NCBI RefSeq assembly: GCF_000375485.1 | Contig: NZ_AQXE01000015.1 | Coordinates: 472 to 49,132 of the forward strand | Origin: Desulfovibrio oxyclinae DSM 11498 | GTDB lineage: Bacteria; Desulfobacterota; Desulfovibrionia; Desulfovibrionales; Desulfovibrionaceae | Reading direction: 5' to 3' | DNA length: 48,661 nt | Shown here: positions 7,929-16,535 of the stretch, one piece after another | How the letters are laid out: each line of letters starts with the position of its first letter | Numbering within the stretch: position 1 is the first letter of the stretch | Notes under the pieces: model-generated | Databases searched by the model: none | Seen by the model: only the letters and a program-made list of their open reading frames with translations | What the model was told of the DNA's origin: nothing | Made by a program: the position numbers and the translations under genes

Positions 7929-8507
7929 CTAGCCGACTTTGGCCCCGAGCCAGTTCATGGGCATACCGGCTTCCGGAACCCCTTCGCGGGCATCCACGCC
8001 GCGTGCTTCGGAAAGCTTTTCGCGGTAGCTTCTCCAGCAGGAGTCCGCAAGAGCCGTGGAGGCGGAAAGGGGATAGGCGAGCATGGCCGTCAGTCGCGAG
8101 GACATGACTTCCGTAAGCAGCGGATCGAAATTGGCCGGGTCGGTCTCGCGTTTGACATAGGAAATGAACAGGGGGGCCTGCTCGTTGCAAAGGATCAGCG
8201 AGCCCTGAATTTCCCACTCAGTCACGTCGGCGCCGTCAGTGGACACCACCCGAACCACGCGGACAACGTCCGAAGGCAAGGAATACAGGTAGTCCCAGCG
8301 CCAGAGCGGAGCATCGGCCCCTGCGGCGAGTTCGGCCTGCGCCATGGCGCAGTTCCACGGATGCGCCCTGAGGACGGCGTCGCGCACCGCGGGCCAGCGG
8401 CGGGAACACAGTTCAGCCCCTTTGCTGCCGTCATCCAGCGACATGATGGGGGCTTCGCCAAGATCGAGCAGGGCGTTGTTGCAGATTTCTATGACGCTTT
8501 TGGCCAT
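7929..8507 (-). CDS. Phage tail tubular protein A-like (T7 gp11-like) adaptor
   Basis: The 192-residue product starts MAKSVIEICNNALLDLGE and continues with LCSRRWPAVRDAVLRAHPWN, both characteristic of the podovirus tail adaptor that joins the portal to the tail nozzle. A second characteristic segment is PSDVVRVVRV. Length matches T7 gp11 (about 196). I use the ATG at 8507 (GGAG 9 bases upstream), though an ATG three codons earlier is equally possible; the open frame to 8669 is not supported. In T7-like phages gp11 directly precedes gp12. Here the gp12-like gene starts 3.1 kb away with four opposite-strand cellular genes between. This gene therefore stands alone. Confidence 0.85.
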   Translation of the reverse strand: MAKSVIEICNNALLDLGEAPIMSLDDGSKGAELCSRRWPAVRDAVLRAHPWNCAMAQAELAAGADAPLWRWDYLYSLPSDVVRVVRVVSTDGADVTEWEIQGSLILCNEQAPLFISYVKRETDPANFDPLLTEVMSSRLTAMLAYPLSASTALADSCWRSYREKLSEARGVDAREGVPEAGMPMNWLGAKVG

Positions 8508-8582
8508 GTGGGTCATCTCCATTCCTGCCGGTGATCCGGCTCTCCGGGCTTCCGTGCGGGCAGGTTTCGCCGGATGACGCAA

Positions 8583-8588
8583 AGTATA
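8583..8588 (-). promoter_or_regulatory. Possible -10 box (TATACT) for the gp11-like gene
   Basis: On the minus strand the bases read GGTGTATACTTTG, 75 bases before the ATG at 8507. No clear -35 box is present. It matches the hexamer before the gp12-like gene. Confidence 0.3.
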
Positions 8589-8652
8589 CACCGGGTTTTC
8601 CATACCGGAGCGCGACAGGCTATGACGGGTTTTTTCGGGGTAAAGAAGCGTG

Positions 8653-8682
8653 TTGACAGGCGGTTCCACCGGAAGCTGTATA
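8653..8682 (+). promoter_or_regulatory. Possible sigma-70 promoter for the HD-GYP gene
   Basis: TTGACA at 8653-8658 is followed after 18 bases by TGTATA at 8677-8682, about 94 bases before the HD-GYP start codon. The rest of 8508-8775 shows no gene. Confidence 0.4.
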
Positions 8683-8775
8683 TGTGTTTTCCACAGTATG
8701 TGAAAACCCTTTGAGGGGTAGGGCTAGTGCTCCGCTTTTCTTGATATTTGCAGACTGCTAAGGTATGTTGAAAAA

Positions 8776-10053
8776 ATGGCGAATGTAAATATCCCGGAAT
8801 ATAGAATATCCGTCGACCAGTTGCGGCCGGGCGTCTTCATCAGGCTGGAGAAATCCAACTGGTTTTCCCATCCGTTCCTGTTCAATAATTTCAAGGTCAA
8901 GGATGAAGAGCAGATTGCGGTGCTGCGCCGTTTGGGCGTCACCGAAATCATCTGCGTTCCGGAAAAGAGCGATGTGCTTCCGCTTTCTCCGTCTCAGGCC
9001 CCGCAGCACGAAGCGGCGCAGGAGCAGTCCGTTGAAGCCGAGCAGGCCGTGGACCGCCTCTGGGAGCTCAAGCGCGAGCGCACCAAGCGCCTGCAGGACA
9101 AGAAGCGACGCATCGCCGAGTGCGAGGAGCGGTTCAACAGCTCCATTCAGGATTTTTCCAACATCATGAAGGGCATTGTCCGTGGCAATTCCCAGTCGGT
9201 CAACGAGGGCATCGCCTTCGTGGGGCGGCTCACGGAGCATTTTCTCACGGACAAGGAATCCACGCTGCACCTGATGAACGTCATGGAGCCTGCCGAACGC
9301 ATGTATTCCCATGCGCTCAATGTGGCCATACTGTCCATGATGGTCGGTCGCGGCGCCGGGCTTGATTCCGCCCGGATGCAGACGCTTGGCATCGGGGCGC
9401 TGTTCCATGACATCGGCAAGACCCGCATTGAAAAGAAGTTGCTCAAAAAGCGCGGCAAGCTAACCCGCTCCGAGCAACAGCTCATGGAGAATCACCCGGC
9501 CTTCGGCGTCGAGATTCTCTCCAAGATTCCTGAATTTCCTGCCAATGCCATCGCCGTGGTGCAGCAGCATCACGAGCGCATGGATGGTTCGGGTTATCCC
9601 GGAGGACTCAAGGGCGAAGATATTGATCGTCTGGCGCGTATCGTCGGCATCGCAGACGCCTACGACAAGCTCTGCAACCAGCCTGATCCCGACGAATCCC
9701 TGACCCCGTATCTCGCGCTCTCCTACATGTTCGGCCAGCAGAAGAATCTTTTCGATCCCGAGTATCTGGCCCTGTTCATCCGCAGTCTCGGCGTCTACCC
9801 GCCGGGCACCGTGGTTCAGCTCACCAATGGCGCCATCGGCATGGTCATGTCGGTGAACCCCAACAACCAGCTGCGGCCGAGCGTGGTGCTCTACGACTCG
9901 GAAGTGCCTCGCAAGGAGGCGCTCATAGTGGAGTTGGCCGACGAGCCCGACCTGAAAGTGGAGAAAAGCATCAGGCTGGCCCACCTGCCTCAGGAAATCT
10001 TCGAATACCTGAGTCCCCGCAAACGCATCAGCTACTTCGTGGACATGGACTAG
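8776..10053 (+). CDS. HD-GYP c-di-GMP phosphodiesterase with N-terminal DUF3391-type domain
   Basis: The 425-residue soluble protein begins with a DUF3391-like domain (residues about 5-130: ISVDQLRPGVFIRLE, a coiled-coil stretch at 85-120). The HD-GYP domain covers about 150-350, with HDIGK at 211-215 and HHERMDGSGYPGGL at 265-278, the complete signature of active enzymes that hydrolyse c-di-GMP. A C-terminal beta-rich domain (GTVVQLTNGAIGMVMSVNP) follows, as is usual in this subfamily. It is divergent from the gp11-like gene and convergent with a run of three more c-di-GMP-related genes, so this locus contains both predicted synthesis and breakdown. Confidence 0.93.
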   Translation: MANVNIPEYRISVDQLRPGVFIRLEKSNWFSHPFLFNNFKVKDEEQIAVLRRLGVTEIICVPEKSDVLPLSPSQAPQHEAAQEQSVEAEQAVDRLWELKRERTKRLQDKKRRIAECEERFNSSIQDFSNIMKGIVRGNSQSVNEGIAFVGRLTEHFLTDKESTLHLMNVMEPAERMYSHALNVAILSMMVGRGAGLDSARMQTLGIGALFHDIGKTRIEKKLLKKRGKLTRSEQQLMENHPAFGVEILSKIPEFPANAIAVVQQHHERMDGSGYPGGLKGEDIDRLARIVGIADAYDKLCNQPDPDESLTPYLALSYMFGQQKNLFDPEYLALFIRSLGVYPPGTVVQLTNGAIGMVMSVNPNNQLRPSVVLYDSEVPRKEALIVELADEPDLKVEKSIRLAHLPQEIFEYLSPRKRISYFVDMD

Positions 10054-10087
10054 GCTGTCTCGCCGTCACCCGACCGGCTGCACGGCC

Positions 10088-10555
10088 TCAGTGCAGCTTT
10101 CGGTATTCTCGCGGCGTGAGGCGAAGTCCTCCCTGTTTCCAGAACCCCCTGCCGTTTTTCCGAGCCGCCTTCTGGGCGCGCTCAAACAGTTCCGCGTGTC
10201 GGAGGTTCGGCGGCACGGGATAGGCTAGAGCGAATCCCTGCCGCACCAGTTCCAGATTGAGCATGGCGTTCGGGGTGTAGACATAGGCCAGAGTCCGCCC
10301 GTAACGGTCGGTCCGCTCTTTGCCGAAGCGCACTTCAAGGGGCTCGTCGCCGAGAAAATCGATAAGGAAATCCCGCGCCGCATCACCCCACTCCTGCCCG
10401 TGCTCGGGCGCGTCCACGCCGATCAGCCGGATCTCGGTCTTGCGTCCATTCATTTTCAGCACGAGTGAATCGCCGTCAATGACGCGCAGAAGCGAGTCGG
10501 CGGACGCAGGCGGCGTCGCAAGCGCCAAGAACAGAAGGGAAAGAAACGGAATCAG
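10088..10555 (-). CDS. Exported thermonuclease-family (SNase-like) protein, start unclear
   Basis: The core domain (PF00565) is clear: VIDGDSLVLKMNG, EIRLIGVDAPEHGQ, then ERTDRYGRTLAYVY, which hold the Asp/Arg/Glu/Arg residues of staphylococcal nuclease. A hydrophobic stretch FLSLLFLALATPPASA just before it looks like a signal peptide, so the enzyme should act outside the cytoplasm on nucleic acids. No ATG or GTG stands at the right place: the signal peptide begins at a CTG (10555) that overlaps the TGA of the upstream GGDEF-EAL gene, and the only upstream ATG (10690) lies 139 bases inside that gene. A TTG at 10528 would cut the signal. Likely coupled to the upstream gene. Confidence 0.8.
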   Translation of the reverse strand: MIPFLSLLFLALATPPASADSLLRVIDGDSLVLKMNGRKTEIRLIGVDAPEHGQEWGDAARDFLIDFLGDEPLEVRFGKERTDRYGRTLAYVYTPNAMLNLELVRQGFALAYPVPPNLRHAELFERAQKAARKNGRGFWKQGGLRLTPREYRKLH

Positions 10556-13017
10556 ACGTCGCGGCCGGACCCGGCGCCGCCGATGCGGCCGATGTAGGAC
10601 GCAGGAAGCGGATCCTGCGAGTCGATGAGATCGCGTGCGTCCTTTTCGGACAGAGGACGGTGAAAGAAGAATCCCTGTACGCTTTCGCATTGCAGGTCCT
10701 CCAGTTTGACGTGCTGGCGCGACTCCTCGACGCCTTCGGCCACCACGTCCAGCGAGAGGCTGTGTGCGAGCGCGATGACCGCCTTGACGATTTCGCCGCT
10801 TTCCTGATCCTCGTCCATGTGCATGACGAAGCTGCGGTCTATCTTGAGCGTGTCCACCGGCAGATGTTGCAACTGCGTCAGGGAGGAATAGCCGGTGCCG
10901 AAGTCGTCGATGGCAAGGCGTACCCCGGAGCGTTTGAGCTTGTGCAGAATGCGCAGCGCGTGTTCGGGGTTGTTCATGATGGCGGACTCGGTCAGCTCAA
11001 GCTTGAGCCGGTTTCCCGGTACGCCGGACGATTGAAGCGCGGAGATGACGGTATCGTAGAAATTGAGCTGGCAGAACTGTTTTGCGGAAATGTTCACGGC
11101 CATGAACAGCGGCATGGCCCCGGGCGATGCCGCCCGCATCTGGGCCAGTGTTTCCAGTGCCCGTTCCAGCACGAAGCGGCCGAGTTCATTGATGAGGCCG
11201 GTCTCTTCGGCAACGGGAATGAATTCCGCCGGAGAGATGAGGCCGCGTTCGGGGTGCGACCAGCGGGCCAGCGCCTCGAAGCCGATGACCATTTTTTCCT
11301 GTGTCAGCAGGATGGGCTGATATTCCACGTGGAACTCGCCTTCTTCCAGCCCCCGCCGCATGTCATTCTCCAGCGTGAGCTGTTCCACGGCGTTTTCCAG
11401 CATACGCGAAGTGAAGACCTTGAAATGATTTCTGCCTGCCTCCTTGGCGCGATGCATGGCGATGTTCGCGTTCTGGAGCAGGTCCTCGGGATGTTCGTAG
11501 TCGGTCGGACTCAGCACGATGCCGAAGCTTCCGGTGGTGGTGACGCTGTGGCCGTCGAGCTCATAGCGCTTGGTCAGCTCCTCACGGATGCGCTTGATGA
11601 TGCGGATGGCCTCACCCGGGTTCTGGAGTTCGTCGAGCAGCAGCACGAACTCGTCTCCCCCGAAGCGGGCCACGGTGTCGAGGCTGCGGACGCCCTTGAG
11701 CAGTCGCCGGGCGGTTTCCTGAAGCACCGAGTCGCCAAAGTGGTGGCCCATGGAGTCGTTGATGAGTTTGAAGCGGTCCAGATCGAGAAAGACCACCGCG
11801 AAAAAGTAATGCTCGCGACGTTTGGAGCGTTCCATGGCCTGCTTGACGCGGTCGATGCACAGGTTCCGGTTGGCGAGTCCGGTGAGAGGGTCATGCAGGG
11901 CCTGATGCCGGAGCTGTTCCTCCATCTGCTTGCGTTCGGTCACATCCCGGAAGCTGAAGCGGATGCCCAGCGGTTTCAGTCCGATGCCGAAGACCTTCCT
12001 GCCCACCACCGAAAGCCAGCGTCTGCCGTTTTGCGGGTGGTCGATGCGAAAATCGAGAAAGGCGTCGTCGCGGTCTTTGAAGGAGCCGAGGTAGACGTCC
12101 CAGTCATCGCGATCTTCGGGGATGATGATGGAGCGGATCAGCTTGGGTCTTTCGAAAAAGTCCTCAGGCGGCTTCCCGGTGATGCGTTCGCACGAGGGGG
12201 AGCAGTACCTGACTTCGCCGGAAGGGCCTATCCAAAGCTCCCAGTCATAGGCGAAGTCGGCAATGGTCCGGTAGCGTTCTTCACCCTGCTTGAGGGCGGC
12301 AATGAGCCGCTCGCGCTGACGCACGGCCTTTTCCGTGTTCTGGTCGGCCCGGCGGATGCGAAATCCGACGTAGACGGTGAGGCCCGCCGTGATGGCCAGC
12401 ACGAAGACCATGAACAGCGTGACCCGGTTTCGGATGACGGCAAATTCTTCCTGAAGGTCTGCCTGATACACCCCGGTGCCGACAACCCAGTCCCAGGGTT
12501 CGAACAGCTTGACGTAGGAAATCTTGGGAGAGTTCATGTCGGGCCTGTCGTTCCACTGCCAGCTGTAGGTGATGAACCCTCCACCATCACGAGCCGTGCG
12601 AACCGCCTCACGGAACAGGGCGACGCCGTTGGAGTCGGTATAGCCTGCCAGTTCGCGTCCTTCGAGGTTCATCCTGTAGGGATGGACGATCATCTGCGGC
12701 GTGGTGTCGTTGATCCAGAAATAGTGCTTGTTCCCCTCGCCGTAGCGCAGGTTTCGAACATAGTCCGCTGCCTTGCGACGTGCGCGAGCCGGAGTCAGCT
12801 CTCCGTTTTGCACCTGTAGGTGAAACTGTTCGAGCTGATGCACCACGGTGTGGGAGAGTTCGCGGATGGTTTCCTTGCGTCTTTCCAGGACGGCGTCCTT
12901 CATGCTCGGCAGCAGATACGCCCAGATGGCCAGAGACAGGAGCGCAACAGCGGCCAGCGCCGGAAATACGATTCCCAGAGTGGACTTGCGCCGTATGTGT
13001 TTTCTGACTGATTTCAT
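10552..13017 (-). CDS. Membrane Cache-PAS-GGDEF-EAL c-di-GMP enzyme
   Basis: The 821-residue protein has a first membrane helix at about 12-34, a periplasmic single-Cache domain (YFWINDTTPQMIVHPY, WDWVVGTGVY), a second helix at about 201-221, a PAS domain (about 250-375), a GGDEF domain with RFGGDEF and an RSLD I-site 5 residues before it, and an EAL domain from about 550. The EAL domain keeps the residues needed for hydrolysis: FEALARW, NISAKQF, ELTES, IDDFGTGYSSL, LKIDRSF, AEGVE and QGFFFHRPL. Both catalytic domains look intact, so net activity cannot be told. It is followed at once by the SNase-like gene. Confidence 0.93.
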   Translation of the reverse strand: MKSVRKHIRRKSTLGIVFPALAAVALLSLAIWAYLLPSMKDAVLERRKETIRELSHTVVHQLEQFHLQVQNGELTPARARRKAADYVRNLRYGEGNKHYFWINDTTPQMIVHPYRMNLEGRELAGYTDSNGVALFREAVRTARDGGGFITYSWQWNDRPDMNSPKISYVKLFEPWDWVVGTGVYQADLQEEFAVIRNRVTLFMVFVLAITAGLTVYVGFRIRRADQNTEKAVRQRERLIAALKQGEERYRTIADFAYDWELWIGPSGEVRYCSPSCERITGKPPEDFFERPKLIRSIIIPEDRDDWDVYLGSFKDRDDAFLDFRIDHPQNGRRWLSVVGRKVFGIGLKPLGIRFSFRDVTERKQMEEQLRHQALHDPLTGLANRNLCIDRVKQAMERSKRREHYFFAVVFLDLDRFKLINDSMGHHFGDSVLQETARRLLKGVRSLDTVARFGGDEFVLLLDELQNPGEAIRIIKRIREELTKRYELDGHSVTTTGSFGIVLSPTDYEHPEDLLQNANIAMHRAKEAGRNHFKVFTSRMLENAVEQLTLENDMRRGLEEGEFHVEYQPILLTQEKMVIGFEALARWSHPERGLISPAEFIPVAEETGLINELGRFVLERALETLAQMRAASPGAMPLFMAVNISAKQFCQLNFYDTVISALQSSGVPGNRLKLELTESAIMNNPEHALRILHKLKRSGVRLAIDDFGTGYSSLTQLQHLPVDTLKIDRSFVMHMDEDQESGEIVKAVIALAHSLSLDVVAEGVEESRQHVKLEDLQCESVQGFFFHRPLSEKDARDLIDSQDPLPASYIGRIGGAGSGRDV

Positions 13018-13080
13018 GGCAAGGCATTATCCGTGCTGAGGAACATACACCCTAGATGATTGTCCGGCGGTGCGAAAGCA

Positions 13081-16000
13081 TTATGATTCCGTGTCTGCGA
13101 AGTGGCAGACGCGGTTGCGGCCTGAGCCCTTGGCCCTGTAGAGGGCCTTGTCCGCCTGCCTGAGAATGGATTTGAGTTCCGGGGTGTCTTCCGAGATGGA
13201 GGTCACGCCGATGCTGATGGTCAGCCGCAAGTCTCCCGCCGGCGTTTCAAAGGCAGCCTCTTCCACTGTGCGGCGGAGTCGCTCCGCGGTCTCCACGGCC
13301 TCTTTCTGTTCCGTTTCGGGGAGCGCCACGGCAAATTCTTCCCCGCCGATGCGTCCGGGAATGTCGGTTTCACGGAGTTCGGAGTCGAGAATGTGTGCCA
13401 TGTCGGCCAGCACCAGATCGCCGATGTCGTGCCCGTAGCTGTCGTTGATGTTCTTGAAGTGGTCCAGATCCAGCATGAAAAGGGAAAAAGGCCGGTTATA
13501 CCGTCTGGCTTTGGCAAATTCCTGTTCCGCCAATTCCATGAAGTGGCGTCGGTTGTACAAGTCGGTGAGCGCGTCGGTGGTGGCAAGCTCCTGAAGTTTG
13601 AGCTCGGCTTCCTTGCGTTCGGAAATGTCGCGTACCATGGAAACCGCGTACCATTTGTTGCCGAGGTGGAACGAGGAAACCGAACGCTCGCCGGGGAAGC
13701 GGCTGCCGTCCTTGCGCATGGCCGTTACTTCGTTGCTTTCTCCAACCACCTTTCCCTGCCCGGTAAACGCGAATTGGTACATGCCCAGCTGGGCCTGTTC
13801 GCGTTCTTCCGGCGGCGTGACGAGGTCATGGATGTTGCTGCCCATCGCCTCTTCCTCGGTGTAACCGAAAACCCTGACCGCGGCATTGTTCCAGAAAATG
13901 ACGGTGCCGTTGGAATCGATCATGATGATGGCCTCGTAGGCGGCTTCGGCCAGTGCCCGCAGCTTTTCCTCGCTAGCCCGCAGTGCCTCTTCCGATTCCT
14001 TGCGGTCTGAGATGTCCATGGAGGCACCCCGGACGCCCTTGAAGTTTCCCTTGTCGTCCCAGTAGGGAACGCCGCTGACATTCATCCAGACCGGAATGCC
14101 GTCTTTGGTGACGAAGCGGTGCTCCAGTTCGGAAAAACGCCGCTGGCCGTTCCAGATGTCGCGGAACCACCGCTCCAGCTCCTTTGAATCCTCGTCCGGC
14201 ATGAAATCGAAGGGAGAAAGGCCGATCAGTTCCTTCGGCGTATAGCCGGTGACCGTATGCACGTCATTGGTCACGAACGTGAAATACCCCTTGTTGTCGA
14301 TTTCCCAGATGAATTCCCCCACGGCCTCGGACACGTCGCGGAAGCGTTGCTCGGAAGCCCGCAACGCTGATTCCGTCTTCTTGAAGGTGGTGATGTCCTC
14401 TTCGACGCCCACGAACTGGAGCAGCTCACCCTGTTCGTCCAGAACGGGGGAGACGGAAAGCAGCACCCAGATGTCTTCGCCGGAACGGCTGCGTTGGAGA
14501 ACCTCGCCCCGCCAGTCGCGACCTTCGTTGAGCACCGGCCAGATGTCGAAGAAAAATTCCGGTCCGTCCGGTCCGTCGAGAATTTTCGGGGTCGCTCCGA
14601 TTGCCTCGGGCCCGTCGTATCCCGTCATTTGCGTGAAACGGGGGTTGACGTACAGGATGGTGCCTTTGCGGTCGGTAATGAATACGCCTGCGGAGCTTTG
14701 TTCCACTGCCTTGGATAGGGTCTCGGCCCGTTCGCGGTTCTTCAGTTCTTCCGTAACGTCCCTGGCGAACAGCGCCGCGCGGTTCAGTTCCTTGTCCGAG
14801 AACGGATATACTACGGAGTGGTATTTGCGACCGCTTCGTTCGTCGTGGAATTCACCGGGCGTGCCTTTGGCAAGAGTCTGCTGAAAATGCTCGCGCCGTC
14901 GATTGGCGACATCGGGAGGCAGCAGGTCGAACACTATTTGGCCGACGAGCTTTTCGGGGGGGCGCCCCAGACGCTTTGCCCCGACCTCGTTGATGGAGAC
15001 GATGGTGCCGTCGGACTCAAGCAGAATGGCAGCATCCGGAGTTGCGTTGAGCAGGGCGCGCGCCGCGTGTTCGCTTTCCCGCAGGCGTTTTTCCGCGGCC
15101 CTGCGGTCCGTGACGTTACGCATGGTCACCACAGTGTGCGGCTGCCCGTCAAGGTCGATAAAGGATGTGGTGGTCTCCACAAGGAGGGCCGCACCGCCAG
15201 AGTTTTTCATGACGATTTCCGCCGTGCGGTCCTCTGTCTCGGCGTAGAGGACAGTTCCCGCGGGGCCGAGCATGGGAGTGAGCGATGCTTGCGAGTCGGG
15301 CCCGGTGAGCACTTCGGCCATGACGCTGCCGAGCATGGCCTGACTGTCATATCCGAAGAGTGTGGCAGCTGCGGGATTCCAGAAGACAGTGCGCCCGTCA
15401 GGATCAAGGACGGCAATGGCGTCATGCACGGCGGTGGTGATCGCCTTGAGTCGTTTTTCGTTGTCCCGAAGCGATTGCTCCACCTCAAGGCGTTGTACAC
15501 GCAGAGAGGCAAGCCGCCAGAGCGCAAGTCCGAGAAAGATGAGCAGCAGGGCCGACATGCCGAAGAACAGCCGGTACCATTCCGGAACCAGTTTGTCCTC
15601 AGGCAGAAACGAGACGATCCTGAGTCCGTGTCCCTTTGGCGAGATCATCGGCTTTCCCGGTCGCACCAGGGTGTCCGTGGGGGTGCTCAGGCGATTGAAT
15701 GTGAACATCCCGTGCTCGTTGTTGAACTGCCCGAAACGTGAATTCATGATCTTGTCCCACGCGTGCGGGAAGTCGCGCCTGAATCGCTCCATGGAGCCGT
15801 CCTTACCCGCCAGTCCCCAGTCCTGAGAGGCGGTGGGTCCAACGAGCCAGTATCCGTCGCTGTCCAGAAGCCAGATGCCGGACTGCCTGCTGGCAGACGT
15901 CAGCGGCGTGAGCAGTCGGTCGCCGTCGAGACTCAGCACCACCAACCCGAATGTGCCGAAGTCGTTGCGGATGGGAGATGCGAAGCGCAGCATGGGGTGC

Positions 16001-16500
16001 CGCTCCGAACTGATGCGTCCCATCTTGACGTTCAGGTCCAGATCGGAAATGTACACCGACCCCATGGGGGCGGAGATTCCCTTGCGGAAAAAGGTGGTGT
16101 CGTTCCTGTCTTGCAGCAGTTCCTCGGGAACCGGAACCGGTCCTGCGGGCGAGGTGTTGGCCCGTACGAACTCGCGCCCGAATTTGTCGAGAATGAACAG
16201 GTTGATGTAGCTTTTCCTGCTCAGGCTGAAGTCGGCAAGCAGCGTGTTGAGGAAGTCTTTGGAGGGCAGGGAGCGGTAGTTTTCGGCGATGAAGCGGGCG
16301 AGGAAGACCGCATCGCCGCTGTGCTGTTCGATGGAATGGTCGAAGAGCAGTTTCTGGCGCAGAACCTTGCTGCGTTGCTGAATGGCGACCCGCTCCAAAT
16401 GGTCGCTTCGCCGGGTCTGGGAAAACCAGCCCGCGGCAAAGACGATGCAGATCGCCAGCGGCGCATACAGCAGCAGAAATTCCTTGAAGGTCTTGCGCAT
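13081..16500 (-). CDS. Five-PAS membrane diguanylate cyclase (GGEEF)
   Basis: The 1139-residue protein has a membrane helix near 8-25, a large periplasmic sensor region (about 28-305, dCache-like) and a second helix near 312-332. Five PAS domains follow, beginning near 348, 475, 600, 720 and 845 (for example GRTVFWNPAAATLFGY, GTILYVNPRFTQMTGY, GYFTFVTNDVHTVTGY, GTVIFWNNAAVRVFGY). The C-terminal GGDEF domain has DALTDLYNRR, FMLDLDHFKNIND, the I-site RETD and the active-site variant GGEEF. It should make c-di-GMP in response to periplasmic and cytoplasmic signals. It lies 35 bases downstream of the degenerate-GGDEF gene and 63 upstream of the GGDEF-EAL gene, so these may share a transcript. Confidence 0.93.
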   Translation of the reverse strand: MRKTFKEFLLLYAPLAICIVFAAGWFSQTRRSDHLERVAIQQRSKVLRQKLLFDHSIEQHSGDAVFLARFIAENYRSLPSKDFLNTLLADFSLSRKSYINLFILDKFGREFVRANTSPAGPVPVPEELLQDRNDTTFFRKGISAPMGSVYISDLDLNVKMGRISSERHPMLRFASPIRNDFGTFGLVVLSLDGDRLLTPLTSASRQSGIWLLDSDGYWLVGPTASQDWGLAGKDGSMERFRRDFPHAWDKIMNSRFGQFNNEHGMFTFNRLSTPTDTLVRPGKPMISPKGHGLRIVSFLPEDKLVPEWYRLFFGMSALLLIFLGLALWRLASLRVQRLEVEQSLRDNEKRLKAITTAVHDAIAVLDPDGRTVFWNPAAATLFGYDSQAMLGSVMAEVLTGPDSQASLTPMLGPAGTVLYAETEDRTAEIVMKNSGGAALLVETTTSFIDLDGQPHTVVTMRNVTDRRAAEKRLRESEHAARALLNATPDAAILLESDGTIVSINEVGAKRLGRPPEKLVGQIVFDLLPPDVANRRREHFQQTLAKGTPGEFHDERSGRKYHSVVYPFSDKELNRAALFARDVTEELKNRERAETLSKAVEQSSAGVFITDRKGTILYVNPRFTQMTGYDGPEAIGATPKILDGPDGPEFFFDIWPVLNEGRDWRGEVLQRSRSGEDIWVLLSVSPVLDEQGELLQFVGVEEDITTFKKTESALRASEQRFRDVSEAVGEFIWEIDNKGYFTFVTNDVHTVTGYTPKELIGLSPFDFMPDEDSKELERWFRDIWNGQRRFSELEHRFVTKDGIPVWMNVSGVPYWDDKGNFKGVRGASMDISDRKESEEALRASEEKLRALAEAAYEAIIMIDSNGTVIFWNNAAVRVFGYTEEEAMGSNIHDLVTPPEEREQAQLGMYQFAFTGQGKVVGESNEVTAMRKDGSRFPGERSVSSFHLGNKWYAVSMVRDISERKEAELKLQELATTDALTDLYNRRHFMELAEQEFAKARRYNRPFSLFMLDLDHFKNINDSYGHDIGDLVLADMAHILDSELRETDIPGRIGGEEFAVALPETEQKEAVETAERLRRTVEEAAFETPAGDLRLTISIGVTSISEDTPELKSILRQADKALYRAKGSGRNRVCHFADTES

Positions 16501-16535
16501 CGGCCCCCGCCTAAAAGGTCGGTTGAAGGTTGCGA

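Noticed and set aside
10660..12819. 719-residue plus-strand open frame antisense to the GGDEF-EAL gene
   Set aside because: All domain motifs are on the minus strand; the plus-strand translation is low in motif content.
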